From: Breznakia pachnodae
GTDB lineage: Bacteria; Bacillota_I; Bacilli_A; Erysipelotrichales; Erysipelotrichaceae
DNA length: 64,000 nucleotides
NCBI RefSeq assembly: GCF_030814225.1
Contig: NZ_JAUSUR010000001.1
Location: forward strand, 496,001 to 560,000
Reading direction: 5' to 3'
Positions 51,094 through 59,629 of the stretch are shown here, one piece after another; position 1 is the stretch's first letter; every line of letters begins with the position of its first letter. The notes beneath the pieces are model-generated. The model did not search any database. It saw nothing but the letters and a program-made list of their open reading frames with translations, and had not been told where the DNA came from. The translations under genes and the position numbers were made by a program.

Positions 51094-51810
51094 TTATTTC
51101 ATCCAATCATCTTTGCTAGATTTAAGCATACTTTTAAATAATTCTAAATCATCTTGGGTTGTTAATTTAATATTTTTATCAGAACCAGCTGCAAAATATA
51201 AACGTTCTCCTAAATCAACCATCATTGTATTTGTATAAGAAGATCCATAAATACCAATTTCCTTCTCAAACGCTTCTTTGTATGCCCAGCTTAATTTTCC
51301 ATATTTATAGGCTTGTGGTGTTGAAACTCTTCTCAACGTTTCACGAGGAATATATTGTGTAGTTGATAGTTCATCATCAACTACAAATATTTGTTCATTA
51401 TATGGCATTGATGTTACTGCATTTCCATATTGTTTTGATTTAATAATTACATCTGAAAGAACACTTGCATCAACAAGTGGACGAATTCCATCATGTACAA
51501 TTACAATATCCTCTTGCGTACAAACATCTTTTAAATTCTCCACACCATTTCTTATTGATTCTTGTCCTGTACTACCACCAGAAATTACCCATTTCAATTT
51601 TGTAATATTAAATTGTTTTGCATAAGCCCACAAAATATCATGCCATCCATCAATACATACAACTTCAATGGCATCAATTTCTGGATGCTTTTGGAAACCT
51701 TCTAAAGTATAAATTAAAACTGGTTTATCATATACATTAATAAACTGTTTAGGAATATCTTGGGCCATTCTAGACCCACTTCCACCTGCAATAATTAGTG
51801 CTACGTTCAT
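51094..51810 (-). CDS. IspD/TarI-family cytidylyltransferase
   Basis: 238 residues. ALIIAGGSGSRMAQDIPKQFINVYDKPVLIYTLE (nucleotide-binding start), VIVHDGIRPLVDASVLSDVI (metal Asp), and TPQAYKYGKL. Could be IspD (isoprenoid pathway) or TarI (ribitol-5-phosphate cytidylyltransferase). The surrounding wall genes, with LicD and a sugar epimerase, favour TarI-like CDP-alditol formation. Two bases after rfbD. Confidence 0.82.
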   Translation of the reverse strand: MNVALIIAGGSGSRMAQDIPKQFINVYDKPVLIYTLEGFQKHPEIDAIEVVCIDGWHDILWAYAKQFNITKLKWVISGGSTGQESIRNGVENLKDVCTQEDIVIVHDGIRPLVDASVLSDVIIKSKQYGNAVTSMPYNEQIFVVDDELSTTQYIPRETLRRVSTPQAYKYGKLSWAYKEAFEKEIGIYGSSYTNTMMVDLGERLYFAAGSDKNIKLTTQDDLELFKSMLKSSKDDWMK

Positions 51811-51812
51811 AA

Positions 51813-52658
51813 TTAGTTCTCCTCAATTATTTCAATATATCGACGCAATGCATCCTTCCAATCTGGTAAGCGAGAAAATCCATTCTTATCTAATTCGTTT
51901 TTGTTCATTCGACTATTCTTTGGGCGATGAGCTTTTGCTGGAAAAGCATCACTTGTTACTGGATTCACTTTTATATCAATATTTGATAAGCGAAAGATTT
52001 CTTGCGCAAATTCATACCAAGTACAAACACCTTCATTTGTTGCATGATAAGTTCCATATTTATCTGTATCAATCATATCAACTGATAGTTTTGCAAGATC
52101 ATATGTATAGGTTGGTGATCCAAACTGATCATTAACAACATTTAGTTCATCTCGATCACTTGCTAGTTTTCTCATTGTTTTTACAAAGTTATTACCATTG
52201 TATCCAAATACCCAAGAAATACGAATGATAAAATGTTTTGCTAGTTTTTCAACTATTTTCTCACCTTCACATTTGGTATCACCATATACACTTAATGGCT
52301 CTCTTTTATCATATTCATTCCATGGCGTTTCACCTTCACCATTAAAGACATAATCCGTACTGAAGTACATCATTGGGATATCAAGTTGTTCACAGATGAC
52401 TGCAATATTTCTTGTTCCATCTACATTAACTTTTGTACATAATGCAACTTCATCTTCTGCTTTATCTACTGCAGTCCATGCTGCACAGTGAATTACAGCA
52501 TCATAATCACCTTCATTAATAACCTTTTTTACAATTGCTGCATCTGTGATATCCATTTCTTCAACATCTACTCCAACTGCATCAATACCTCTTTTTTTAC
52601 ATTCATTGACAATATCATAACCCAATTGTCCTTTGTATCCTGTTACTAAAACTTTCAT
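51813..52658 (-). CDS. rfbD: dTDP-4-dehydrorhamnose reductase
   Basis: 281 residues, last step of dTDP-L-rhamnose formation. MKVLVTGYKGQLGYDIV Rossmann start, MYFSTDYVFNGEG with the active tyrosine, RISWVFGYNGNNFVKTMRKLA. Start ATG at 52656-52658 behind GAGG; the longer upstream frame overlaps the preceding glycosyltransferase gene and lacks a site. Separated from rfbA-rfbC-rfbB by one glycosyltransferase gene and a terminator. Confidence 0.93.
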   Translation of the reverse strand: MKVLVTGYKGQLGYDIVNECKKRGIDAVGVDVEEMDITDAAIVKKVINEGDYDAVIHCAAWTAVDKAEDEVALCTKVNVDGTRNIAVICEQLDIPMMYFSTDYVFNGEGETPWNEYDKREPLSVYGDTKCEGEKIVEKLAKHFIIRISWVFGYNGNNFVKTMRKLASDRDELNVVNDQFGSPTYTYDLAKLSVDMIDTDKYGTYHATNEGVCTWYEFAQEIFRLSNIDIKVNPVTSDAFPAKAHRPKNSRMNKNELDKNGFSRLPDWKDALRRYIEIIEEN

Positions 52659-52668
52659 AGTTACCTCG

Positions 52669-53451
52669 CTACTCCTGATTGCTTTTTTCAGCATTCTTAT
52701 AGAACTTATTAATTGCTCTGGCAATAAATGATGGCCAGAATCGTTTTAACATTATATAATCCTCTTTTGTTCTTATATTATCATTTATAATTTCTGTAGT
52801 TGTTGATTCAACATGGATACGATGACCCATTAACTTTTCTGAAATAAAAATGAATTTACCTTTTTGATTTGAGAGATTTTCCCATCCATTCCAATCTATA
52901 TTACATTGAAAATCACTTGCAAACACCTTTTCTGAAGTTATCTGCTTTGTATTAAACGTAACTGCGGGACAGCAGATTGCATTTCCTAAGCGAAGTGCAG
53001 AACGTTTGATAAAACGAGAACCAGCCCAACTTTGCAAGCGCAAAGGAAACAATAGGATTCGTTTAATCTTAAGATTGGTATTTGTTTCTACTTTTTGATT
53101 ATCTCGGATTTCATAATAATCACTAAATAGAATAATAGCATTTTGATTTTTATTATATGCCTCCACCATTTTTTGAGCATATGTTTTTTCATATACATCA
53201 TCTTGATGGGCAATTGTAACTAAACCTTCAGCAGCATGTAAAGCAAAATCAAAATCATAACCAATTCCTTTTTTTCCTTCATTTATTACTACACTTAAAT
53301 TGTATTTAGTTGCCATTTTATCAATAAATGCATTTGGCGTTGATGTTGCAATCATTACTTCACTGGAATGTGTCTGATTCATTACGGATTGAATGCACAT
53401 TTCCAGATATTTAGATTCTTTATATGCCAACACTACAAATGTATGTTTCAT
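52669..53451 (-). CDS. Glycosyltransferase, GT2-like
   Basis: 260 residues. N-terminus HTFVVLAYKESKYLEMCIQSV is GT2-like; the metal motif reads AHQDD (VTIAHQDDVYE). The second half is basic and without clear landmarks. Start ATG at 53449-53451 with GAGAGG upstream. Lies between rfbB and rfbD, so it may be a rhamnosyltransferase. A terminator precedes it, and TATACT/TATAAA in the gap suggests its own promoter. Confidence 0.75.
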   Translation of the reverse strand: MKHTFVVLAYKESKYLEMCIQSVMNQTHSSEVMIATSTPNAFIDKMATKYNLSVVINEGKKGIGYDFDFALHAAEGLVTIAHQDDVYEKTYAQKMVEAYNKNQNAIILFSDYYEIRDNQKVETNTNLKIKRILLFPLRLQSWAGSRFIKRSALRLGNAICCPAVTFNTKQITSEKVFASDFQCNIDWNGWENLSNQKGKFIFISEKLMGHRIHVESTTTEIINDNIRTKEDYIMLKRFWPSFIARAINKFYKNAEKSNQE

Positions 53452-53505
53452 ATACAAACTACCTCTCATTTTTTATACTAGTATATAGTAACATATTTAC
53501 TAAAG

Positions 53506-53533
53506 AAAAGAATCTATTCAAATAGATTCTTTT
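53506..53533 (-). terminator. Terminator after rfbB
   Basis: Self-complementary arms AAAAGAATCTATT (53506-53518) and AATAGATTCTTTT (53521-53533); on the minus strand the exit reads TTTTCTTT. The loop is only two bases, so the innermost pairs must open. Overlaps the rfbB stop. Confidence 0.75.
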
Positions 53534-54560
53534 AAGCTCTTCCCTTTTCTTTGTACATTTTTTCAAAGTATTCTTGGTACTCTCCACTAAGAATGTTTTG
53601 CCACCATTCTTTATTGTCTAAATACCATTGAATTGTTTGTTGAATTCCTGTATCAAAGTTATATTTAGGTTTCCATCCTAATTCTGTTTCTAATTTCTCT
53701 GGATCAATTGCATAACGCATATCATGTCCAGGACGATCAGTTACATATTTAATTAAACTTTCTGGTTTATCTAGTGCTTTTAGAATCGTTTGAACAACTT
53801 CTAAATTTGTTCTTTCGTTATGTCCACCTACATTATATACTTCACCAGGTTTCCCTTTACGTACAATTAAATCAATTGCTACACAGTGATCGTAAACATG
53901 TAGCCAGTCACGTACATTTTCACCTTTTCCATATACTGGTAAATCTTCATCCGCCAATGCTCTTGAAATCATTAATGGAATTAATTTTTCTGGAAAATGG
54001 TAAGGCCCATAGTTGTTTGAACAACGACTAATTGTCACTGGTAACCCAAATGTTCTTTCATAAGACATTACAAACAAGTCAGCAGCTGCTTTTGAAGAAC
54101 TATATGGACTAGATGTATGTAACGGTGTTTCTTCTGTAAAGAATAAGTCTGGGCGATCTAATGGTAAATCTCCATAAACTTCATCTGTAGATACTTGATG
54201 AAATCTTTTTACTCCATACTCTTTTGATGCATCCAATAGTGTTGTTGTCCCCATTACATTTGTACGCACAAAACTTTCAGGGTCTTCAATACTGCGATCT
54301 ACATGAGATTCAGCAGCAAAGTTTACAACAACATCGAATTTCTCATTTTTAAATAAATCAAAAATAAATTTACGATCTGCAATATCACCATGTACAAATT
54401 TATAATTACTTTTATCTTCTACTGATTTTAATGTTTCTAGATTTCCTGCATAAGTAAGTAAATCTAAACAAACGATTTCATCTTCTGGGTATGTTTCTAC
54501 CATGTAGTGTACAAAATTTCCACCAATGAAACCAGCACCACCTGTTACTAAAATTTTCAT
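53532..54560 (-). CDS. rfbB: dTDP-glucose 4,6-dehydratase
   Basis: 342 residues. MKILVTGGAGFIGGNFVHYMVE, VDRSIEDP, STDEVYGDL, and active YSSSKAAADLFVMSY (Tyr, Lys). Converts dTDP-glucose to the 4-keto-6-deoxy form. Two bases after rfbC. Normal length. Confidence 0.96.
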   Translation of the reverse strand: MKILVTGGAGFIGGNFVHYMVETYPEDEIVCLDLLTYAGNLETLKSVEDKSNYKFVHGDIADRKFIFDLFKNEKFDVVVNFAAESHVDRSIEDPESFVRTNVMGTTTLLDASKEYGVKRFHQVSTDEVYGDLPLDRPDLFFTEETPLHTSSPYSSSKAAADLFVMSYERTFGLPVTISRCSNNYGPYHFPEKLIPLMISRALADEDLPVYGKGENVRDWLHVYDHCVAIDLIVRKGKPGEVYNVGGHNERTNLEVVQTILKALDKPESLIKYVTDRPGHDMRYAIDPEKLETELGWKPKYNFDTGIQQTIQWYLDNKEWWQNILSGEYQEYFEKMYKEKGRA

Positions 54561-54562
54561 TA

Positions 54563-55138
54563 CTATTTATCTCCTTCGTATACGAAATTCGCATCACTTT
54601 CATCAAGTGTTGGCCCATTCATATCTTTTTCACTTAAAATTGGTTCAATTCCATTCAATAAACTACCCCAATCCACATTGATAGATGGATCATCGTAGCG
54701 AATTCCACGATCACATTCTTTAGAATATAAGTTATCAACTTTATATTGGAATTCGACATCGTCACTTAAACATAAGAAACCATGAGCAAATCCACGTGGA
54801 ATATAAAACATACGTTTATTTTCATCACTTAACTCTACACTTACCCACTTCTTATAAGTAGGACTTCCTTTACGAATATCTACAGCTACATCGATTACTT
54901 TTCCTTTTGTACAGCGAACTAATTTCGCTTGTGCACAAGGATTGTTTTGAAAGTGTAATCCACGTAACGTACCTTTCTTTTGTGACATTGAATGATTATC
55001 TTGAACGAAATCATTTACAATTCCCATTTCTTTAAATTTATCAGTTGAGTATGTTTCCATAAACCAACCTCTGTGATCACCAAAACAATCAGGTTCAATG
55101 ATCTTTACATCTTTAATCTCTGTATCAATTACTTTCAT
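54563..55138 (-). CDS. rfbC: dTDP-4-dehydrorhamnose 3,5-epimerase
   Basis: 191 residues, cupin fold. FGDHRGWFMETYS, LRGLHFQ (catalytic His), and FYIPRGFAHGFLCLSD. Eleven bases after rfbA. Normal length, all landmarks present. Confidence 0.96.
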   Translation of the reverse strand: MKVIDTEIKDVKIIEPDCFGDHRGWFMETYSTDKFKEMGIVNDFVQDNHSMSQKKGTLRGLHFQNNPCAQAKLVRCTKGKVIDVAVDIRKGSPTYKKWVSVELSDENKRMFYIPRGFAHGFLCLSDDVEFQYKVDNLYSKECDRGIRYDDPSINVDWGSLLNGIEPILSEKDMNGPTLDESDANFVYEGDK

Positions 55139-55149
55139 TATTGCTCCTT

Positions 55150-56028
55150 CTATACGATATACTTACGATCAATTAATTTCTTTAAATATTCTCCATATTG
55201 GTTTTTCTTATATATTTCATATGTTTCTTTTAACTGATCAAGGGTAATCCATCCTTGGTCGTATGCTATTTCTTCCAAGCATGCAATCTTTCTGTTTTGA
55301 TGTGTTTCAATAGTATGAACGAAGTCTGTAGCATCTGCTAAAGATTCGTGAGTTCCTGTATCTAACCATGTGAAGCCATCACCTAATAATGTAACATTTA
55401 GTTCATCATTTTCCAGATAAATACGATTCAAATCCGTGATTTCTAATTCACCACGTGCACTTGGCTTTAAATTCTTAGCATACTCAACGACTTTATTGTC
55501 ATAAAAATACAATCCAGTAACAGCATAATTTGATTTTGGTTGTTCTGGTTTCTCTTCTAGAGAAATCGCTCTTCTGTTTTCATCAAACTCTACTACGCCA
55601 AAACGCTCTGGGTCTTCTACATAATAACCGAATACAGTAGCTCCTACTTTATTATTAGCAGCTGAAACCAATCGTTTAGATAAACCATGTCCATGGAAAA
55701 TATTATCTCCTAAGATCATTGCACAACTATCATCACCAATAAATTCTTCACCAATAATAAATGCTTGCGCTAATCCATCTGGAGAAGGTTGCACCTTATA
55801 ACTTAATTCAATTCCAAATTGATGACCATCACCTAATAATTCTTCAAATCTAGGTGTATCATCTGGAGTTGAGATAATCAAAATCTCCTTAATCCCTGCA
55901 CTCATTAAAATCGATAGTGGATAATAAATCATTGGTTTATCATAAATTGGCAACAATTGCTTACTTGTTACCTTTGTTAACGGATATAACCTCGTACCAC
56001 TACCACCTGCTAGAACAATACCTTTCAT
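55150..56028 (-). CDS. rfbA: Glucose-1-phosphate thymidylyltransferase
   Basis: 292 residues. [24 protein letters not shown] (dTTP-binding start), [16 protein letters not shown], and LGDNIFHG (metal Asp). First enzyme of the dTDP-rhamnose pathway and first gene of the rfbA-rfbC-rfbB unit. GGAGG upstream. The promoter region contains a 21-bp dyad in a long spacer (56052-56082). Confidence 0.96.
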   Translation of the reverse strand: MKGIVLAGGSGTRLYPLTKVTSKQLLPIYDKPMIYYPLSILMSAGIKEILIISTPDDTPRFEELLGDGHQFGIELSYKVQPSPDGLAQAFIIGEEFIGDDSCAMILGDNIFHGHGLSKRLVSAANNKVGATVFGYYVEDPERFGVVEFDENRRAISLEEKPEQPKSNYAVTGLYFYDNKVVEYAKNLKPSARGELEITDLNRIYLENDELNVTLLGDGFTWLDTGTHESLADATDFVHTIETHQNRKIACLEEIAYDQGWITLDQLKETYEIYKKNQYGEYLKKLIDRKYIV

Positions 56029-56051
56029 AATGTTACCTCCAACATAACTAT

Positions 56052-56082
56052 ACCATAAACCATGACGCTACGTCATGGTCAA
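56052..56082 (-). promoter_or_regulatory. rfbA promoter with dyad in a 19-bp spacer (MerR-like architecture)
   Basis: -35 TTGACC (56077-56082), 19 bp, -10 TATGGT (56052-56057) on the minus strand. A dyad ACCATGACG-TAG-CGTCATGGT (9-bp arms, 56059-56079) covers the spacer and the inner -35. Over-long spacers with a dyad are typical of promoters twisted open by MerR-family activators, and a MerR-family gene lies immediately upstream. A spacing of 17 bp to TTTATG is an alternative reading. Confidence 0.6.
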
Positions 56083-56090
56083 GTTATATT

Positions 56091-57251
56091 CTATTTATTT
56101 TTGCATTCAAACATACCACATTCTTTTGTGATATGAATATATCCATTCTCGTCAATCTTATTTTGAAGAAATGTTTTAAATTCAGTTATTCTTTTACTTA
56201 ATCGTTCTCTCTGATTTCCATGACAACTTAATATGTAATCAATCAAGTCCTCAGCATCAGTAACTTCTAAATGATCTTCATAGATATGCAAATGAACATC
56301 TTTAAACTTACATTTTAATTTACTCATACCATTATGAAGCCCAAAGGCATCGTATAAAGGTTCTTTCGATAATACGATGCGAGAGTCAAACTCCTCAGCA
56401 AGTTCTCTTACTTCTTTCATATGCCCTTCTCCATAGGTACTACAATAGAAATAGCCATCTGGCTTAAGTGCTCTAGAAATTTCACTGATTGCTAGTGGTA
56501 AATCATTCATATAAAACAGTACATGATTTGCAATCACTACATCAAAATAATTAGATTTAAAAGGGATACTTTCTCCAGAAAACTTCATATAACTAAAATC
56601 ATTACCTAGATTATTTCTTGCACTATCCAACATCCCTTCTGAAATATCACTTAGAAAGATTTCGTGATGACGTAAATTCTTCTTTTCATTTTTCCAAAGA
56701 CTACCATCCCCACAACCAACCTCTAATACCTGATTTGCTTTTTTTAAGTTTAAATTACTATATAGCCAAGGAAACCAGCCAGTTTTATTTACTGAATATT
56801 TATCATGCAGATTCATTCGGATTACTAGATTATTTGAATTTATATATTGTTCCACTACCATATCATCATGAGTATGATTAAGAAGTGTAATAAATTTACT
56901 CCAATCTAGAGTTCCACTTTTATTGGTTTTTAAAACCGTATCAATTGAAATTTTAAGATTAGAAAAATAATCAATCTTTTTATTTATTAAGTCTTTTTGA
57001 AGTAATAATGATTTTTCAAGATCTTCTTCTCCCTTACCTATAATCAACAATTGAATATCTTCTAATGAAAATCCAATTTGCTTCATTGCTAAAATTCTCT
57101 GTAATGTTACAAAGTCTTTATCTGAATAATGACGATACCCATTTTCAGGATCTTTCTTTGGTTTTAATAAACCAATCTTGTCATAATATCTTAGTGTTCT
57201 TATTGTTACATTTGCTTTATCCGCAAACTCTCCAGTTAAGTATGTTTTCAT
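56091..57251 (-). CDS. MerR-family regulator fused to SAM-dependent methyltransferase
   Basis: 386 residues. Residues 1-75: MerR winged helix (VTIRTLRYYDKIGLLKPKK, YRHYSDKDFVTLQRILAMKQIGFS). Residues 76-150: coiled-coil-like dimerisation part (LLLQKDLINKKIDYFSNLKI). Residues about 165-275: class I methyltransferase with motif I VLEVGCGDGSLW, DISEGMLDSA, and VVIANHVLFYM. A one-chain regulator plus enzyme; the methyl acceptor is unknown. Promoter TTGAAT, 17 bp, TAGAAT lies upstream. Between rfbA (same strand) and the divergent acyltransferase, both with dyads at their promoters. Confidence 0.82.
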   Translation of the reverse strand: MKTYLTGEFADKANVTIRTLRYYDKIGLLKPKKDPENGYRHYSDKDFVTLQRILAMKQIGFSLEDIQLLIIGKGEEDLEKSLLLQKDLINKKIDYFSNLKISIDTVLKTNKSGTLDWSKFITLLNHTHDDMVVEQYINSNNLVIRMNLHDKYSVNKTGWFPWLYSNLNLKKANQVLEVGCGDGSLWKNEKKNLRHHEIFLSDISEGMLDSARNNLGNDFSYMKFSGESIPFKSNYFDVVIANHVLFYMNDLPLAISEISRALKPDGYFYCSTYGEGHMKEVRELAEEFDSRIVLSKEPLYDAFGLHNGMSKLKCKFKDVHLHIYEDHLEVTDAEDLIDYILSCHGNQRERLSKRITEFKTFLQNKIDENGYIHITKECGMFECKNK

Positions 57252-57322
57252 ATTATTTTTATTCTACCTTATTATTTTCTCATATTCAATAATACAAACA
57301 TATTATTTTTCCAATCTAATTA

Positions 57323-57351
57323 TGTATCAAAATAATAATTAATTTGATACA
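57323..57351. promoter_or_regulatory. Palindrome TGTATCAAA-N11-TTTGATACA at the acyltransferase promoter
   Basis: Perfect 9-bp arms at 57323-57331 and 57343-57351, overlapping TACAAT (57348-57353), the likely -10 of the acyltransferase gene. A clear operator candidate; the adjacent MerR-type protein is one possible binder, but this dyad differs from the one at rfbA. Confidence 0.65.
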
Positions 57352-57378
57352 ATATTTGAGATACGAGGAGAGAATTAT

Positions 57379-58425
57379 ATGAAAAGAATTAGTGGAATTG
57401 ACATACTAAAGATTTTTAGTATGTTTATGATTGTTGGAGTTCACATCTTAAACATTGGTGGAGTATTGCAAGCATTACCACCCTTTCAATCCAATAAATA
57501 TTATCTATTTACTGGATTGAATACCATTTTTTATATTTGTGTGAATTGCTATGCTTTAGCAAGTGGATATCTAATGGTAAATTCAAAATTTAAAATATCA
57601 AAAATTCTTAAATTATGGGTGATAGTATTATTCTATCTATTATTGTTTGGAATTATATTCAACGATAAAATAAATACATTCTATTATTTTTTCCCTATCC
57701 TATCTAATCAATACTGGTATTTTATTGCTTATGTAGGCTTATATTTTTTATCTCCTTTTCTTAATCACTATATGATTGAAAATAGAAATAATAAAAATTT
57801 GAAAACATTTATAATTCTATTAATTATTATATTCGCTGTATTGCCATACTTTTCATATACACCAAATTTATTCACTCTAAATAATGGTTACTCTGTATTA
57901 TGGCTAGTTATTTGTTATATTATTGGTGCTTATATCAAGCTATGTAATGTTCAATTCAAAAAGAAATTTCTTATACCTATTTTATTCTCAAGCCTATTTA
58001 TTGAATATATTATAAAACTTGTAAAGACATATTCTGATATGAATGGTATAAAACTTCCAATAATTCTTAATAGTGGTATATATACATCTGTTTTCATGTT
58101 GTTAGCTGCAATTTGCTTAATGCTTTTATTCCTAAGGATTAATATAAAAAATCCTACACTCACTAAATTTTTCTCCACATCTGCTGCTATAACTTTTGGA
58201 ATTTATATAATCCAAGAAAATATACTTTTCCGTGCTCAATTTATTGAAAATAAATTCGGCTCTATTGGAACCATGAGTACAGTAAATAGCATACTTTATT
58301 ATATATGTAGTGTTGTAATTATTTATTTTGTATGCCATCTGATAGAATTTATTAGAATGCATATTTTTAATTTTTTAAAAATTGATACTCTTCTTAAGAA
58401 ATTCGATAAAATTCTTATCGAGTAA
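57379..58425 (+). CDS. Acyltransferase 3 family membrane protein
   Basis: 348 residues, about ten hydrophobic segments. ISGIDILKIFSMFMIVGVHI is the acyltransferase-3 N-terminus with the histidine that is needed in OafA/WecH-type enzymes. Probably O-acetylates a wall sugar. The gene is more AT-rich than its neighbours and is the only plus-strand gene in the glycan region, which suggests it was gained separately. RBS GAGGAGAG. Confidence 0.8.
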   Translation: MKRISGIDILKIFSMFMIVGVHILNIGGVLQALPPFQSNKYYLFTGLNTIFYICVNCYALASGYLMVNSKFKISKILKLWVIVLFYLLLFGIIFNDKINTFYYFFPILSNQYWYFIAYVGLYFLSPFLNHYMIENRNNKNLKTFIILLIIIFAVLPYFSYTPNLFTLNNGYSVLWLVICYIIGAYIKLCNVQFKKKFLIPILFSSLFIEYIIKLVKTYSDMNGIKLPIILNSGIYTSVFMLLAAICLMLLFLRINIKNPTLTKFFSTSAAITFGIYIIQENILFRAQFIENKFGSIGTMSTVNSILYYICSVVIIYFVCHLIEFIRMHIFNFLKIDTLLKKFDKILIE

Positions 58426-58455
58426 AACCGTTTGATGAAAATTTGTCGTCTAAAA

Positions 58456-58503
58456 AAGAATTAGATTTCCTACAATAAATAGGAATACTAATTCTTCTTT
58501 TTT
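58456..58503 (+). terminator. Terminator after the acyltransferase gene
   Basis: Arms AAGAATTAGATTTCCTA and TAGGAATACTAATTCTT with minor mismatches, then CTTTTTT on the plus strand. The rest of the gap to 58562 shows nothing further. Confidence 0.75.
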
Positions 58504-58562
58504 ATGACTTATACTCAAAGTATGAGCCTTGATGATAATCCATCTTTTTCAATCGCAAAATT

Positions 58563-58916
58563 TTATTTTCTATTTTCTAAATTATCTACTTCTTCTTTTA
58601 AAATAGACACTTCCTGAATTAGAATTCTAATTTTTTCCCTTTGTCCAGATATAATGACTGTTAATGAAATAGTAATAAATATTAGTATTACAAATAGAAT
58701 TCCTATAATCAAATTTGATAATGTAACAAAACCAACGAGATTCATCAACCAAAGTAACATATCAGGAAGTATAGCTACAATTAATAATAGAAGTATTGCT
58801 GTAAACCACAACAATGCAAATTTAATTGGTAATCTTCCTTTTCTCAATAAATACATAACAAATAGAAGTAATACTAAAGCAACCAAAAAGATTGCTAACC
58901 TTAAATTATTTTCCAT
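58563..58916 (-). CDS. DUF2304 membrane protein, GacJ-like
   Basis: 117 residues, three hydrophobic segments and a C-terminal coiled coil (EKIRILIQEVSILKEEVDNLENRK). DUF2304 proteins partner with GT2 enzymes; in Streptococcus pyogenes GacJ (of similar size) binds and stimulates GacI. Its ATG overlaps the stop of the adjacent GT2 gene by one base (TAATG), which supports a complex of the two. Confidence 0.8.
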   Translation of the reverse strand: MENNLRLAIFLVALVLLLFVMYLLRKGRLPIKFALLWFTAILLLLIVAILPDMLLWLMNLVGFVTLSNLIIGILFVILIFITISLTVIISGQREKIRILIQEVSILKEEVDNLENRK

Positions 58917-59614
58917 TATTTGTACCTCCTTGTAGCAACTACAAAGATTGAAATTAATACATTAATCATATAGTATGCATTTTTCCATGTATGAATAGAT
59001 GATTTTCCACCCATCCGTTCCTTCATATCCACTGCTACCTCACTTACTCGATACTGCTTCTTTAGTACTTCGGTAGTAGTAATAGGTTCGGGATATTCAA
59101 TTGGATAAATGTTAGCGAATTCGTGAAACACCTTTTTATTACTAGCTCTAAACCCTGAAGTCGTGTCATAGATTTTTTGTTTCGTAAATAATCTCATCCA
59201 AGCTGATATTACTTTTATTCCAGCTCTACGAGAAGCACTTGACTGAAAAGAACTTTTTTCACCAACAAATCTAGATCCTATAACAAAATCAGCTGTATCA
59301 TCTATTATTGGTTGTATAATTGATTGAATGTAAGCAGCATCATGTTGACCATCACCATCAAATTGTATAGCAATATCATAGTCATTAATAACCGCATACT
59401 TATATCCTGTTTGAACAGCTCCCCCAATTCCAAGATTATGGATTAAGTTAATATGAGGAATATTGTTTTCTTCACAAATTTGTTGGGTACTATCCAAAGA
59501 CCCATCATTAATTACAATAACATCATAAGGATAATCCAATAAAGTTTTATAGGTTTTAAGTATATTCTCTTCTTCATTATACGCAGGTATAATGACTAAA
59601 ACTTTATAATCCAT
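58916..59614 (-). CDS. Polyprenyl-phosphate glycosyltransferase, DPM1/GacI-like
   Basis: 232 residues. GT-A core: VLVIIPAYNEEENI, VINDGSLDST, and the metal motif DGDGQHD. TSGFRASNKKV and a short membrane-facing C-terminus (NAYYMINVLISIFVVATRR). Makes an undecaprenyl-phosphate-linked sugar on the cytoplasmic face. Size and pairing with DUF2304 match GacI-GacJ, which makes GlcNAc-phosphate-undecaprenol in group A streptococci; the sugar here is unknown. Confidence 0.83.
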   Translation of the reverse strand: MDYKVLVIIPAYNEEENILKTYKTLLDYPYDVIVINDGSLDSTQQICEENNIPHINLIHNLGIGGAVQTGYKYAVINDYDIAIQFDGDGQHDAAYIQSIIQPIIDDTADFVIGSRFVGEKSSFQSSASRRAGIKVISAWMRLFTKQKIYDTTSGFRASNKKVFHEFANIYPIEYPEPITTTEVLKKQYRVSEVAVDMKERMGGKSSIHTWKNAYYMINVLISIFVVATRRYK

Positions 59615-59629
59615 AGTGACTCTCCTTTT

